From: CAYLHS01 sp964383535
GTDB lineage: Bacteria; Actinomycetota; Acidimicrobiia; Spongiisociales; UBA4744
Direction: 5' to 3'
Assembly (NCBI GenBank): GCA_964383535.1
Contig: CAYLHS010000082.1
Location: forward strand, 1 to 9,193
Length of the DNA: 9,193 nucleotides
The translations under genes were made by a program, and so were the position numbers. Below, piece after piece: positions 1-6,029 of the stretch. The number at the start of each line of letters is the position of its first letter. Within the stretch, counting starts at the first letter, position 1. Below the pieces are notes generated by a model. That model did not search any database and was not told where the DNA came from. It saw nothing but the letters and a program-made list of their open reading frames with translations.

Positions 1-194
1 GAGATGACGATCATCAGCGACCAGAAGATCAGCGAGAGGACGCCGAGGATGTGCTCGCGGGTGATCATGATTCCCTCGTGTGCGATGAACGACTCCTTCA
101 TCGCGTAGAGGGGGCTCGTCCCGATGTCGCCGTACACGACGCCGAGGGCGGCGAGCGACAGGGTGGCGATGTACTTCTTGGACTTGGATTCCAT
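1..194 (-). CDS. kup: Kup-family potassium uptake protein, N-terminal fragment
   Basis: The reverse strand from an ATG at 194 reads 64 codons and leaves the window, so only the N-terminus is present. Residues near the start read LAALGVVYGDIGTSPLYAMK, the hallmark first-helix segment of the KUP/HAK/KT K+ transporters, which bring potassium into the cell with protons. The next hydrophobic stretch (ILGVLSLIFWSLMIVI) fits the second membrane helix. Family members are usually over 600 residues, so about 90% of the gene lies outside. The start is supported by a short MESKSKKY tail before the conserved segment and by an AAGG ribosome-binding-like sequence 6 bases upstream. It lies 38 bases after the gamma-glutamyltransferase gene on the same strand, so it may be cotranscribed or use its own weak promoter. 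The family assignment is firm; transport activity is inferred from the family. Confidence 0.9.
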   Translation of the reverse strand, partial: MESKSKKYIATLSLAALGVVYGDIGTSPLYAMKESFIAHEGIMITREHILGVLSLIFWSLMIVI

Positions 195-218
195 TGGCGC
201 CTTCGAACTCGGCTGTGG

Positions 219-224
219 ATGCTA
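219..224 (-). promoter_or_regulatory. Possible -10 box for kup
   Basis: On the minus strand TAGCAT (TANNNT type) lies 24 bases before the kup ATG, and an AAGG element lies between them. No convincing -35 is visible at 16-18 bases. It could give kup its own start of transcription in the short gap after the upstream gene. This rests on a short motif only. Confidence 0.25.
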
Positions 225-232
225 CCCGGCGC

Positions 233-1753
233 TCAGCGATCGACGAGGGCCAGGGTGGTCGCGACTCGCGGATCGGCGGCTGCCCTGCGTGAGCCATCTG
301 CCGCGACTCGGATCATCGACACCGGTCCCCATCCCGATTCGAAGTCCTCGGCGAGTGTGACACCGTGTCCACGTCGCGACAGCTCCGCGACGATGCCGTC
401 CGACATGCGGCTCTCCACGCGGATCCCGTCGCCTTCGAGGACCCAGCGTGGGCGTCGAAGTGCTGCCTCAGGCTCGTCGCCGGTGAGGAAGGACGCTGAG
501 GCGACCTGAAGCAGGAGCTGTGGTTGGTACGCCCCGCCGCGGGTGCCGAGCACGGTGTCGAGGGCCCCGTCGCTGGTCCAAAGTGTGGGGGACAAGGTGT
601 GGAGGGGTCGAGCGCCAGGGACGAGCTCGTTCGGGTGCCCTTCGATCAGGTTGAAGCCTGCGCCCCTGTTGTGGAGGAAGAATCCCGCGCCCTGGGCAGC
701 GATGCCCGATCCTATGCCCATGTAGTTGGACTGAATGAGTGACACCGCCATGCCGTTGTGGTCGACGAAACAGAAGTACGCGGTGCCACCCGGTGCGGGC
801 CCAGGCCTCGGCCAGGTTCCAGCGCGCAGGCGGTCGATCTGTGCGACTCGATCGCGGAGGCGGTCAGGAGTCAGGAGATGGTCGGCAGGCAGCGGGGATC
901 TGCGCGGATCGGACACCAGCTCGTCACGTTCCCACACGACGGATCGGTAGGCCTCAATCTGGAGGTGTACGTAATCGGGGTCGTCGGGATCTGCCGGCGG
1001 GTGCGTTTCGGAGAACACCCAGGACGAAGCCAGGGTCAGGTAGCCCTGGGAGTTCGGGGGGATGGTCCAGCCGGTTCGACCAAACACGTCGGCGGAGATG
1101 GGGCGCACCCACTCTGCCTGTTCGACGCCGAGATCGGACATAGAGATGCTGGGGACGGCGCATGTGATCGCGTTCCCCGCAGGCCCGTTGTAGAAGCTCG
1201 ACCGTCCGCCTTCGGCGATCTGACGCAGTGTTGTAGCGAGAGCGCCGCGTCGCACGACTGCGCCCTTGGGTGGGTAGAACTCGGGGGCCTGTGGAGCGAG
1301 CTGCTCGGCACGTCGAGTGACGGCGCGTGTGAACTCGGCAGATGCAGTGAAGCCCAGCTCGGCATGCTCGATGGCAGGCTCGAGCACGTCGGCGAGCGGC
1401 ATCGTACCGAAGCGCGCGGACAGCGTGCTCCAGCCGTCCACACATCCAGGGATGGTGACGGTGGCAGGATCGAACGGCGGAATCGTCGTATGGCCCGCCG
1501 ATCGCAGCGCCGCCGGGTCGGCTCCTGACCCCGCTCGACCTGATGCGTTCAAAGCCGCCGGCGACGCTTCCCCATCGCTGTGGACGAGCGCGAAGAGGTC
1601 ACCACCAATGCCACAGGTTTCGGGCGCGACGACGCCCTGCACCGCATTCGCAGCGATTGCTGCATCGACCGCGTTGCCGCCGAGGTGGTAGATGTGCATC
1701 GCAGCACGTGTCGACAGGTCGTGCGGTGAGACTGCCGCGTCGCCGGTCGCCAC
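233..1753 (-). CDS. Gamma-glutamyltransferase (gamma-glutamyltranspeptidase) family protein
   Basis: This 506-residue protein belongs to the Ntn-hydrolase GGT family, whose members cleave gamma-glutamyl bonds (for example in glutathione) after autocatalytic splitting into two subunits. Visible family features are GGNAVDAAIAAN near residue 25 followed by CGIGGDLFAL (47-56), IPGCVDGW (101-108), and the processing region GGTAYFCFVD at 322-331. Thr324 aligns with the catalytic nucleophile, and residues after it (GMAVSLIQSNYMGIGSGI) match the usual start of the small subunit. Further support comes from PLHTLSPT (383-390) and GTRGG (403-407), the substrate and oxyanion segments. The start is GTG at 1753, 3 bases after the upstream stop codon, which implies translational coupling. 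No signal peptide is seen, so a cytoplasmic enzyme is likely, unlike classical periplasmic GGT. It is slightly shorter than typical members (530-580 residues). Substrate cannot be assigned; a cephalosporin-acylase-like or other amide hydrolase role is possible. Confidence 0.9.
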   Translation of the reverse strand: MATGDAAVSPHDLSTRAAMHIYHLGGNAVDAAIAANAVQGVVAPETCGIGGDLFALVHSDGEASPAALNASGRAGSGADPAALRSAGHTTIPPFDPATVTIPGCVDGWSTLSARFGTMPLADVLEPAIEHAELGFTASAEFTRAVTRRAEQLAPQAPEFYPPKGAVVRRGALATTLRQIAEGGRSSFYNGPAGNAITCAVPSISMSDLGVEQAEWVRPISADVFGRTGWTIPPNSQGYLTLASSWVFSETHPPADPDDPDYVHLQIEAYRSVVWERDELVSDPRRSPLPADHLLTPDRLRDRVAQIDRLRAGTWPRPGPAPGGTAYFCFVDHNGMAVSLIQSNYMGIGSGIAAQGAGFFLHNRGAGFNLIEGHPNELVPGARPLHTLSPTLWTSDGALDTVLGTRGGAYQPQLLLQVASASFLTGDEPEAALRRPRWVLEGDGIRVESRMSDGIVAELSRRGHGVTLAEDFESGWGPVSMIRVAADGSRRAAADPRVATTLALVDR

Positions 1754-1756
1754 CGG

Positions 1757-2374
1757 CTAGCGGCGCAGTTGGGGAACGTACCGGTTCAGGGCGTCCAGAA
1801 CGGCGCGTACCGCCGATTGTGACGGATCGTGGCCGGCCAGTGCCGATCCGACGGTCGTCCGTTCCTCGCCGCCGGCAACGACGACGACCTGCGCCACTGC
1901 GACATCCCGACCGCCAACGGGCACGATCTCCAAGGCTGCGAGTGCGAGCCCGGTCTCGCCTCCAATGGCTTGTTCGAGTGCCAGCAGGGTGGCTTCACCG
2001 ACCATCCGCAGGCGTGTTGCCGATGCGGCCGGTCCGTCTGCCTCGCCCACGAAAACCTCTCCTTGCCAGCCCAGCGTCACGGTGGCAGTGAGGCGCGAAC
2101 CCTGCGGTACTTCCTTGATCTCGAGCACGGCCGGGCGCTCGCCCGGAGCACGGTCCGACCGATCGATTTGGACCACCGACACGGATCTGCGGTCGATCGT
2201 GATACCGAACGATGCCATTGCGAGCGACTGCACGTCGCGTACGATCTGCTTGGGCGGTTTGGCGGGAGCGGCGAGAACGTGTACCTCGGCCACCCGTCCG
2301 TTGTCCCCGATGACGCGGGCCGCGTCGACGGTTGGAAGCCTGCAGAGCGCTTCCTCGAGTTCTCGGTAGTTCAC
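1757..2374 (-). CDS. Conserved hypothetical protein, two alpha/beta-like modules
   Basis: I do not recognise a named family. With a GTG start at 2374 the protein has 205 residues. The N-terminal half (about 1-70) looks like a small alpha/beta domain: a helix (ELEEALCRLP), strands (AARVIG, VAEVHVLA), then KQIVRDVQSL and FGITIDRRSVSVVQI. The C-terminal half (95-205) alternates strands (TATVTLGWQGEVFVGEA) with a helix (GEATLLALEQAIG), then VAVAQVVVVAG and VRAVLDALNRYVP. It has no signal peptide or membrane helix, so it is probably cytosolic. An ATG at 2530 would give 257 residues, but the extra 52 are low-complexity and run across the intergenic region. The GTG start fits better because a TACGCT box ends 6 bases before it, as in leaderless genes. 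The next gene starts 3 bases downstream, so the two are probably made together. Function is unknown. Confidence 0.75.
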   Translation of the reverse strand: MNYRELEEALCRLPTVDAARVIGDNGRVAEVHVLAAPAKPPKQIVRDVQSLAMASFGITIDRRSVSVVQIDRSDRAPGERPAVLEIKEVPQGSRLTATVTLGWQGEVFVGEADGPAASATRLRMVGEATLLALEQAIGGETGLALAALEIVPVGGRDVAVAQVVVVAGGEERTTVGSALAGHDPSQSAVRAVLDALNRYVPQLRR

Positions 2375-2380
2375 GAAACA

Positions 2381-2386
2381 AGCGTA
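2381..2386 (-). promoter_or_regulatory. Candidate leaderless -10 box for the hypothetical/GGT operon
   Basis: The minus strand reads TACGCT followed by six bases (TTGTTTC minus its last base) and then the GTG start at 2374. There is no Shine-Dalgarno sequence, and transcription would begin at or next to the start codon. No good -35 box is visible, which is usual for actinobacterial promoters of this type. Confidence 0.45.
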
Positions 2387-2425
2387 GCCACGGCCGGCAC
2401 GGAGCGCGCGAATTTGCAGAGACCC

Positions 2426-2455
2426 TTGGGTGGCCCGGCGTCCCGGTGCTAAGTT
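2426..2455 (+). promoter_or_regulatory. Candidate promoter of the HD-GYP operon
   Basis: TTGGGT at 2426-2431 (-35-like) is followed after 18 bases by TAAGTT at 2450-2455 (-10-like, TANNNT). Transcription would begin around 2461-2463, giving a leader of about 190 bases that starts where the first stem-loop starts. The -10 box overlaps the DnaA box. The match is modest and the call is inferential. Confidence 0.35.
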
Positions 2456-2462
2456 ATCCACA
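2454..2462 (+). promoter_or_regulatory. Consensus DnaA box
   Basis: The nonamer TTATCCACA is an exact match to the classical DnaA box. I see no second copy in the window, so this is not an origin. It sits over the candidate -10/+1 region of the HD-GYP operon, where DnaA binding could affect transcription. In about 18 kb of strand sequence, one chance match to a given 9-mer is expected less than once in ten, so chance cannot be excluded. Confidence 0.4.
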
Positions 2463-2625
2463 ACCACGTTGAGTGGGGGTTGGTGCGCTGCCGACAGGTG
2501 AGGCCATGAGGGCGCCTCGCCCCTTGACAATCAAGGTTCCCGGGCAACCGGGACGAGTGGCGTCCGGACTTGCACGATTCATCCCCTAGCCGAGCGAAGC
2601 GAATGGTCACCGGCCGAGATGGCCG
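2459..2625 (+). ncRNA. Candidate structured 5' leader (five stem-loops)
   Basis: Successive stems can be drawn. Stem A: 2459-2465 with 2478-2485, 7 pairs and one bulged G. Stem B: 2497-2504 with 2514-2521, 8 pairs including one G-U and a 9-base loop. Stem C: 2522-2527 with 2531-2536, a perfect CCTTGA/TCAAGG with a CAA loop. Stem D: 2538-2543 with 2548-2553, a perfect UCCCGG/CCGGGA closed by a GCAA tetraloop. Stem E: 2611-2615 with 2621-2625, CGGCC/GGCCG. B, C and D are nearly contiguous and could stack, and GNRA loops commonly make tertiary contacts in riboswitches. I could not match it to the c-di-GMP-I, c-di-AMP (ydaO) or other riboswitch consensus I know. Stem C could instead be a protein operator. 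Confidence 0.35.
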
Positions 2626-2653
2626 CTGATACTGGGCCCTTGGAGGTCTCGAG

Positions 2654-2743
2654 TTGAAGGGAAAGATCGTCAAGCTGATTGCGATCGCCAGCAGTCTCGC
2701 AGCGTTGATCGTTGCGGGCAGTGCAAACGCAAAGATCGGGTGA
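2654..2743 (+). CDS. 29-residue signal-peptide-like microprotein
   Basis: A TTG start at 2654 opens a 29-codon frame ending with TGA at 2741-2743. It is preceded by GGAGGT at 2642-2647 with a 6-base spacing, an almost ideal ribosome-binding site. No other start codon lies between it and the in-frame stop at 2627. The peptide has a basic N-terminus (MKGKIVK), a hydrophobic core (LIAIASSLAALIVAG) and a signal-peptidase-like SANA/K site, leaving only KIG after cleavage. It therefore looks like a Sec signal peptide with almost no mature part. The next gene starts 34 bases downstream. It could be a small membrane peptide, a leader peptide tuning the operon, a secreted peptide signal or a remnant of a longer gene. 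Function is unknown. Confidence 0.5.
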   Translation: MKGKIVKLIAIASSLAALIVAGSANAKIG

Positions 2744-2777
2744 GCGGGCAGGTCCGTGGCGCCAACGAGGAGGCCGG

Positions 2778-4130
2778 GTGGCCAGGCGCACAACCAAGAT
2801 TCGAAACGAGCGGCGAGCCAAGTTCGTCATCGCGACGCTGTACGCGTTGGGCGGTCTTGTTGTTGTCGCGTGGCTCGTAACCCGGGAGTCCTTTCCTCCG
2901 ATCGGCCTCTGGCTGGCGTTCGCCGCGGCGTTCGCCTTCTTCGACTGGCGCTCGGTGGAGGTGAACGATCGGCTTCTGTTGAGCCCAACGATCATGGTGG
3001 GACTCACCGCAGCGGTTGCCTTCGGACCGGGACACGCAGCGCTCGGCGTGGCCACCATGGCGGCGCTCGGCGCCGTGAGCGCCCGTGACGTCAAGGAACG
3101 GCGGCTGTTCCAGCCCGTGGCGAACTTCGGTCAGCTGGTGGTGACATCGGCAGCGATGGGCCTTGTGCTCGAGTTCTTCCTCAAGCACGCGGAGGCCGGT
3201 GGCACAGGCGCCTTTTGGTTGTGGCTGGCGGCGGGAAGTGCCGCCGCGGCCCTTGTCAATGCTGCGGTCAACTTCGCGATGGTGATCATCGCCGTGCGAA
3301 CCGTGTTCGGACAGGATCTTCGGATGTGGTCGCACATGAGCGAGCTCCTTCCGTCCTATCTGGGGATGGGGTTCGTCGGGGGGTTGCTGGGTGCGACCCT
3401 TCTCCAGGCCAGGGTCGTGCTGCCGCTCGTGTTCGTCGTGTTCATCATCGGGTATCACGCGTTCGCATCGTTCGGGCAGCTTCGGGAGGCGCACGCAGCC
3501 ACGCTGAGGGGGTTCGTGAAGGCGCTCGAGGCGAAGGACCTGTACACGCGTGGCCACACGGAGCGGGTCGCCGAGTTTTCCGTGCTCTGCGCGCAGCACA
3601 TGGGGTTCACCGGCACGAGGTTGGAGCGCATCGAGTGGGCTGCGCTCATCCACGACGTCGGCAAGCTGGCGGTGCCCCGGGATCTGATCCGCAAGCCCGG
3701 CAAACTCTCCTCCGAGGAGTACTCCGAGTTGCAGCGGCATGCCCACGCCGTCGAGGACATCCTGGCCGAGGTGGAGTTCCTCCGGCCGATGGTCGAGATC
3801 GCGTCCGCCCACCACTCGAACTACGACGGCAGCGGCTACGGAGGGGTCGGTCACATCGAGGGGGAAGAGCCATCGTTGGAGGCCAGCATCCTCGCCGTGG
3901 CCGACGCGTTCGACGCCATGACCTCCACCCGCTCGTACCGGATGGCGCTCAGCCAGTCGTATGCCTTCACCGAGCTTCGCCGCAATGCGGGCAAGCAGTT
4001 CCATCCGGAGGTCGTGGAGCACTTCATCGCCGCGATCGGGGAGACCAAACGCCGGTACGGGTCTCCGTTCCTGAACGACCCTGAGGAGGCACGCCGCATG
4101 GCCGAGGGAAGGGTGGAGAGCCGTGGGTGA
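2778..4130 (+). CDS. Membrane-anchored HD-GYP domain protein (putative cyclic-di-GMP phosphodiesterase)
   Basis: With a GTG start at 2778, preceded by GAGGAGG at 2767-2773, the protein has 450 residues; an ATG at 2712 would add 22 unlikely residues. About eight hydrophobic segments fill residues 15-232. The C-terminal HD-GYP domain (about 240-425) shows EAKDLYTRGHTERV (His260), HDVGK (His292-Asp293), a His near 321, HHSNYDGSGYG at 345-355 and VADAFDAM with Asp376. These are the metal-binding positions of HD-GYP enzymes, which hydrolyse c-di-GMP (some act on other cyclic dinucleotides). The signature proline is replaced: GYG instead of GYP. The membrane part probably senses something in the envelope. 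The downstream gene overlaps by 8 bases and encodes a degenerate relative, so the two are translated together and may form a complex. No GGDEF cyclase lies in the window. Confidence 0.88.
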   Translation: MARRTTKIRNERRAKFVIATLYALGGLVVVAWLVTRESFPPIGLWLAFAAAFAFFDWRSVEVNDRLLLSPTIMVGLTAAVAFGPGHAALGVATMAALGAVSARDVKERRLFQPVANFGQLVVTSAAMGLVLEFFLKHAEAGGTGAFWLWLAAGSAAAALVNAAVNFAMVIIAVRTVFGQDLRMWSHMSELLPSYLGMGFVGGLLGATLLQARVVLPLVFVVFIIGYHAFASFGQLREAHAATLRGFVKALEAKDLYTRGHTERVAEFSVLCAQHMGFTGTRLERIEWAALIHDVGKLAVPRDLIRKPGKLSSEEYSELQRHAHAVEDILAEVEFLRPMVEIASAHHSNYDGSGYGGVGHIEGEEPSLEASILAVADAFDAMTSTRSYRMALSQSYAFTELRRNAGKQFHPEVVEHFIAAIGETKRRYGSPFLNDPEEARRMAEGRVESRG

Positions 4131-5367
4131 CCCCAAGCTGTCGATCAAGTCCCCGCTGGTTCCGTTTCTCGGCGCGGTCGCCTCCGCGTTGATCGCCGTG
4201 CTGCTGTATCCCCATGCGGCGGCCAGCCCCCTCACGCTGGGAATCTGGGCCGTCCTGCTGGCCGAGTCCGGGCTCGTCAAGGTGCCGGCCGGCAGTGGAA
4301 ACCGCCTGTCGTTGGCGTTCATCATCGGCGCGGCCATGCCGATCCTGCTGATCGACGGTACGCAGCCCGATCTCGCATCGACAGGTCTCGTGTATGCGGC
4401 CGGCCTGCTGGTCCTTGGTGTTGCCCGTGTCATTCGAGGGGATGGGCTCGAGCATGTGCACGCCGATGTGATGCGCCTCGGAGTCGGTCTCGGTGTCTAC
4501 GCGGTGACGTATGCAGCCATCGCGGACATCCTCGTGACCGGGGGAGGACTCGCCTGGGTGGATGCGCCGTGGGATCGGCTGATTGCGTTTGTCGGAGCCG
4601 GCGCGGTGTGGTTCATCGTCGAGGCGGGTCTGTGGGCGATCATGACGACGAGGGAACGCGGCTTGAGCTGGCGGTACTTGTGGCTGCTCGGCCTCGGCGA
4701 CTGGATGGTCATGCTGAGCATGATGGCAACCGGAGCGCTGTTCGGGTTCTCGTGGGAGAAGCTGCACATCTGGGCCGTACTCGTCGCGGCCTTGCCGTAC
4801 GGGTTCGCGCATGTGGCGTTCTTCCGCTACCTGGAGGCGAGGAGGACCTACGGACAGACGATCAGGGCATTGTCGAGAATCCCCGAAGTAGCCGGGCTGG
4901 CTCTCGAGGGTCACTCCGACCGGACCAGCTCGCTTGCCGTGGAAACCGCACAGGATCTCGGACTCACCCCGGGAGAAGTGACGGACGTTCGGTACGCGGC
5001 GCTCATGCACGACATCGGACGGATCACACTCAACGAGCCGAGCATTCTGCGGCGGGGGTTCACCGACGAGGACATCGCCAGATGGGGTGCAGAGATCGTC
5101 GCCGAGTCGCCATACCTCGCCACGGTTGCGGGCCTCGTCGCCCGACAGCACGAGCCCTATCGGCGGCCCGGCGAACAACGAGATCCGAGTCTCCCCACGG
5201 CGTCGAAGATCATCAAAGCGGCAAGCGCCTACGACCACGCGACGATGGAACTCGGCTTCTCACCGCTCGAGGGCCTCGAGGTGCTACACCGTGGCGCCGC
5301 CTACGACTACGACCCGGATGTTGTGGTGGCCGTACGGAGGGTCCTGGAGCGTCGAGGGGCGGTCTGA
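4123..5367 (+). CDS. Degenerate membrane HD-domain protein, partner of the upstream HD-GYP
   Basis: This 414-residue protein starts with GTG at 4123, inside the end of the upstream gene (8-base overlap), with a GGAG-containing ribosome-binding site just before. Eight hydrophobic segments occupy residues 11-237, the same plan as its neighbour. The cytosolic part (about 245-414) keeps EGHSDRTS (His264) and HDIGR (His296-Asp297). It lacks the middle histidine (RWGAEIVAE instead of the H..G helix), has RQHEPYRRPGEQ where HHE..DG.GYP is expected, and has AASAYDHA where VADAFDA is expected, so the aspartate ligand is Ser369. It is therefore unlikely to hold a full metal centre. I infer a duplicated, catalytically weakened subunit that may bind a nucleotide or regulate the first protein. 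It could still act on another substrate with a mononuclear site. Confidence 0.8.
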   Translation: MGDPKLSIKSPLVPFLGAVASALIAVLLYPHAAASPLTLGIWAVLLAESGLVKVPAGSGNRLSLAFIIGAAMPILLIDGTQPDLASTGLVYAAGLLVLGVARVIRGDGLEHVHADVMRLGVGLGVYAVTYAAIADILVTGGGLAWVDAPWDRLIAFVGAGAVWFIVEAGLWAIMTTRERGLSWRYLWLLGLGDWMVMLSMMATGALFGFSWEKLHIWAVLVAALPYGFAHVAFFRYLEARRTYGQTIRALSRIPEVAGLALEGHSDRTSSLAVETAQDLGLTPGEVTDVRYAALMHDIGRITLNEPSILRRGFTDEDIARWGAEIVAESPYLATVAGLVARQHEPYRRPGEQRDPSLPTASKIIKAASAYDHATMELGFSPLEGLEVLHRGAAYDYDPDVVVAVRRVLERRGAV

Positions 5368-5370
5368 CTC

Positions 5371-5964
5371 CTACCGGCCGGAAGCCGAGCCCCCCTCGGT
5401 GTGGATCCCCCGCTTGAACCAACGAACCGGACGGCGGAGCTCATCTTCGAGGAATCGCCCCAATCCGACGGCGAGGAGCACGTCACCGAGCGAGATCACC
5501 TGACCGATGCCGAAGAGGCGCACCGGGATCACGTCTGCGAGAAACGGGATCCGTGTCGATGCGTCCAGCAGCACGTGCTTGACGTCGAGCGAGATCACCA
5601 TGCTTCCCGTCACGTCTCGACCTGCGGCGATCGCGGCCGCACCACCAAGAACGGGCATTCCTCCGTTGAGAGCGATGACCGAGAAGTTCATGAGCACACC
5701 CAGACCGGCGAGCCACATACCCTCACGATGCCGGTTGATCAGCACCAGGGTCAGGAGCGGCAGGTAGGACACCAGGATCATTGCGGTGGCCGCGCTCCTG
5801 GTCCAGTCCTTGTCGGGGAGCAGTGCCGTCGCCGCCTGGATACCGAATCCGAGCAGGAGCAGCCACCAGTGTTGGAGTCGGATGTCCGCGAGGTTGATCA
5901 ACCGTCCTCCACGTAACAGCGCGACGGTCGTTGCTATGAACAAGACAAGTGCCAACCACAGCAT
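5371..5964 (-). CDS. DUF5317 family membrane protein
   Basis: From an ATG at 5964 the protein has 197 residues, with hydrophobic segments near 1-16, 33-50, 60-76 and 83-98 and a further one at 151-169. The conserved pattern LLRGGRL after the first helix, MNFSVIALNGGMPV at 92-105, DVIPV at 144-148 and GQVISLGDVLLAVGLG near 155-169 match the DUF5317 family of actinobacterial and clostridial membrane proteins of unknown function. An ATG at 6027 would add 21 residues. I prefer 5964 because a TACCGT box lies 9 bases upstream and the first helix then begins at the start, as in the family. It ends 3 bases from the stop of the second HD protein, tail to tail, with no room for a separate terminator. 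It is divergent from the sortase gene across 65 bases. The molecular role is unknown. Confidence 0.82.
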   Translation of the reverse strand: MLWLALVLFIATTVALLRGGRLINLADIRLQHWWLLLLGFGIQAATALLPDKDWTRSAATAMILVSYLPLLTLVLINRHREGMWLAGLGVLMNFSVIALNGGMPVLGGAAAIAAGRDVTGSMVISLDVKHVLLDASTRIPFLADVIPVRLFGIGQVISLGDVLLAVGLGRFLEDELRRPVRWFKRGIHTEGGSASGR

Positions 5965-5973
5965 TCGGCACAA

Positions 5974-5979
5974 ACGGTA
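5974..5979 (-). promoter_or_regulatory. Candidate -10 box for the DUF5317 gene
   Basis: On the minus strand TACCGT stands 9 bases before the chosen ATG, with no ribosome-binding site between them, as expected for a leaderless or nearly leaderless mRNA. No clear -35 element. Confidence 0.4.
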
Positions 5980-6013
5980 CCAGGGAGTGGGTGGTGTTCC
6001 GGCGGAGGTTTGA

Positions 6014-6019
6014 TACGCT
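6014..6019 (+). promoter_or_regulatory. Candidate -10 box for the sortase operon
   Basis: TACGCT lies 10 bases before the sortase ATG and is the same hexamer as that in front of the minus-strand hypothetical gene. A transcript starting 6-8 bases later would have at most a few leader bases. No ribosome-binding site or clear -35 is seen. Confidence 0.42.
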
Positions 6020-6029
6020 GTCTGCACCG

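Larger units (their letters stand above)
2375..2653. other. Divergent intergenic region with DnaA box and hairpin chain
   Basis: These 279 bases separate the minus-strand operon from the plus-strand HD-GYP operon and contain no convincing gene. From left to right they hold the minus-strand TACGCT box, the plus-strand candidate promoter, a consensus DnaA box, and at least five stem-loops between 2459 and 2625. A strong GGAGGT ribosome-binding site follows at 2642-2647. The density of short perfect stems is higher than expected for spacer DNA and suggests a folded 5' leader. Confidence 0.6.

Noticed and set aside
758..1528. Plus-strand frame of 256 codons inside the GGT-family gene
   Set aside because: It is antisense to conserved GGT motifs and shows no domain of its own.
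2454..2462. Chromosome or plasmid replication origin at the DnaA box
   Set aside because: Only one DnaA box is seen, there is no AT-rich unwinding region, and no dnaA, dnaN or rep gene is nearby.
2375..2530. Longer ATG start (2530) for the 205-residue hypothetical protein
   Set aside because: The extra 52 residues are compositionally odd, cross the DnaA box and hairpin region, and bypass a good leaderless GTG start at 2374.
2459..2625. Assignment of the leader to the c-di-GMP-I or ydaO riboswitch class
   Set aside because: The conserved GGACGCAAAG-type core of c-di-GMP-I and the conserved blocks of ydaO are not present, so naming a class would be a guess.
2670..4433. Long minus-strand open frame of 587 codons opposite the HD-GYP genes
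   Set aside because: Its translation is rich in Arg, His, Gly and Pro with no domain pattern, as expected for the antisense shadow of GC-rich coding DNA; the plus strand carries clear HD-GYP motifs.
4024..5238. Minus-strand open frame of 404 codons opposite the second HD protein
   Set aside because: Low-complexity Arg/Gly/Asp/Gln translation without motifs; the plus strand encodes membrane helices and an HD domain.
5949..6029. Upstream ATG (5949) as the sortase start
   Set aside because: It would add 27 residues without family support, run through the candidate promoter and overlap the start of the divergent DUF5317 gene.
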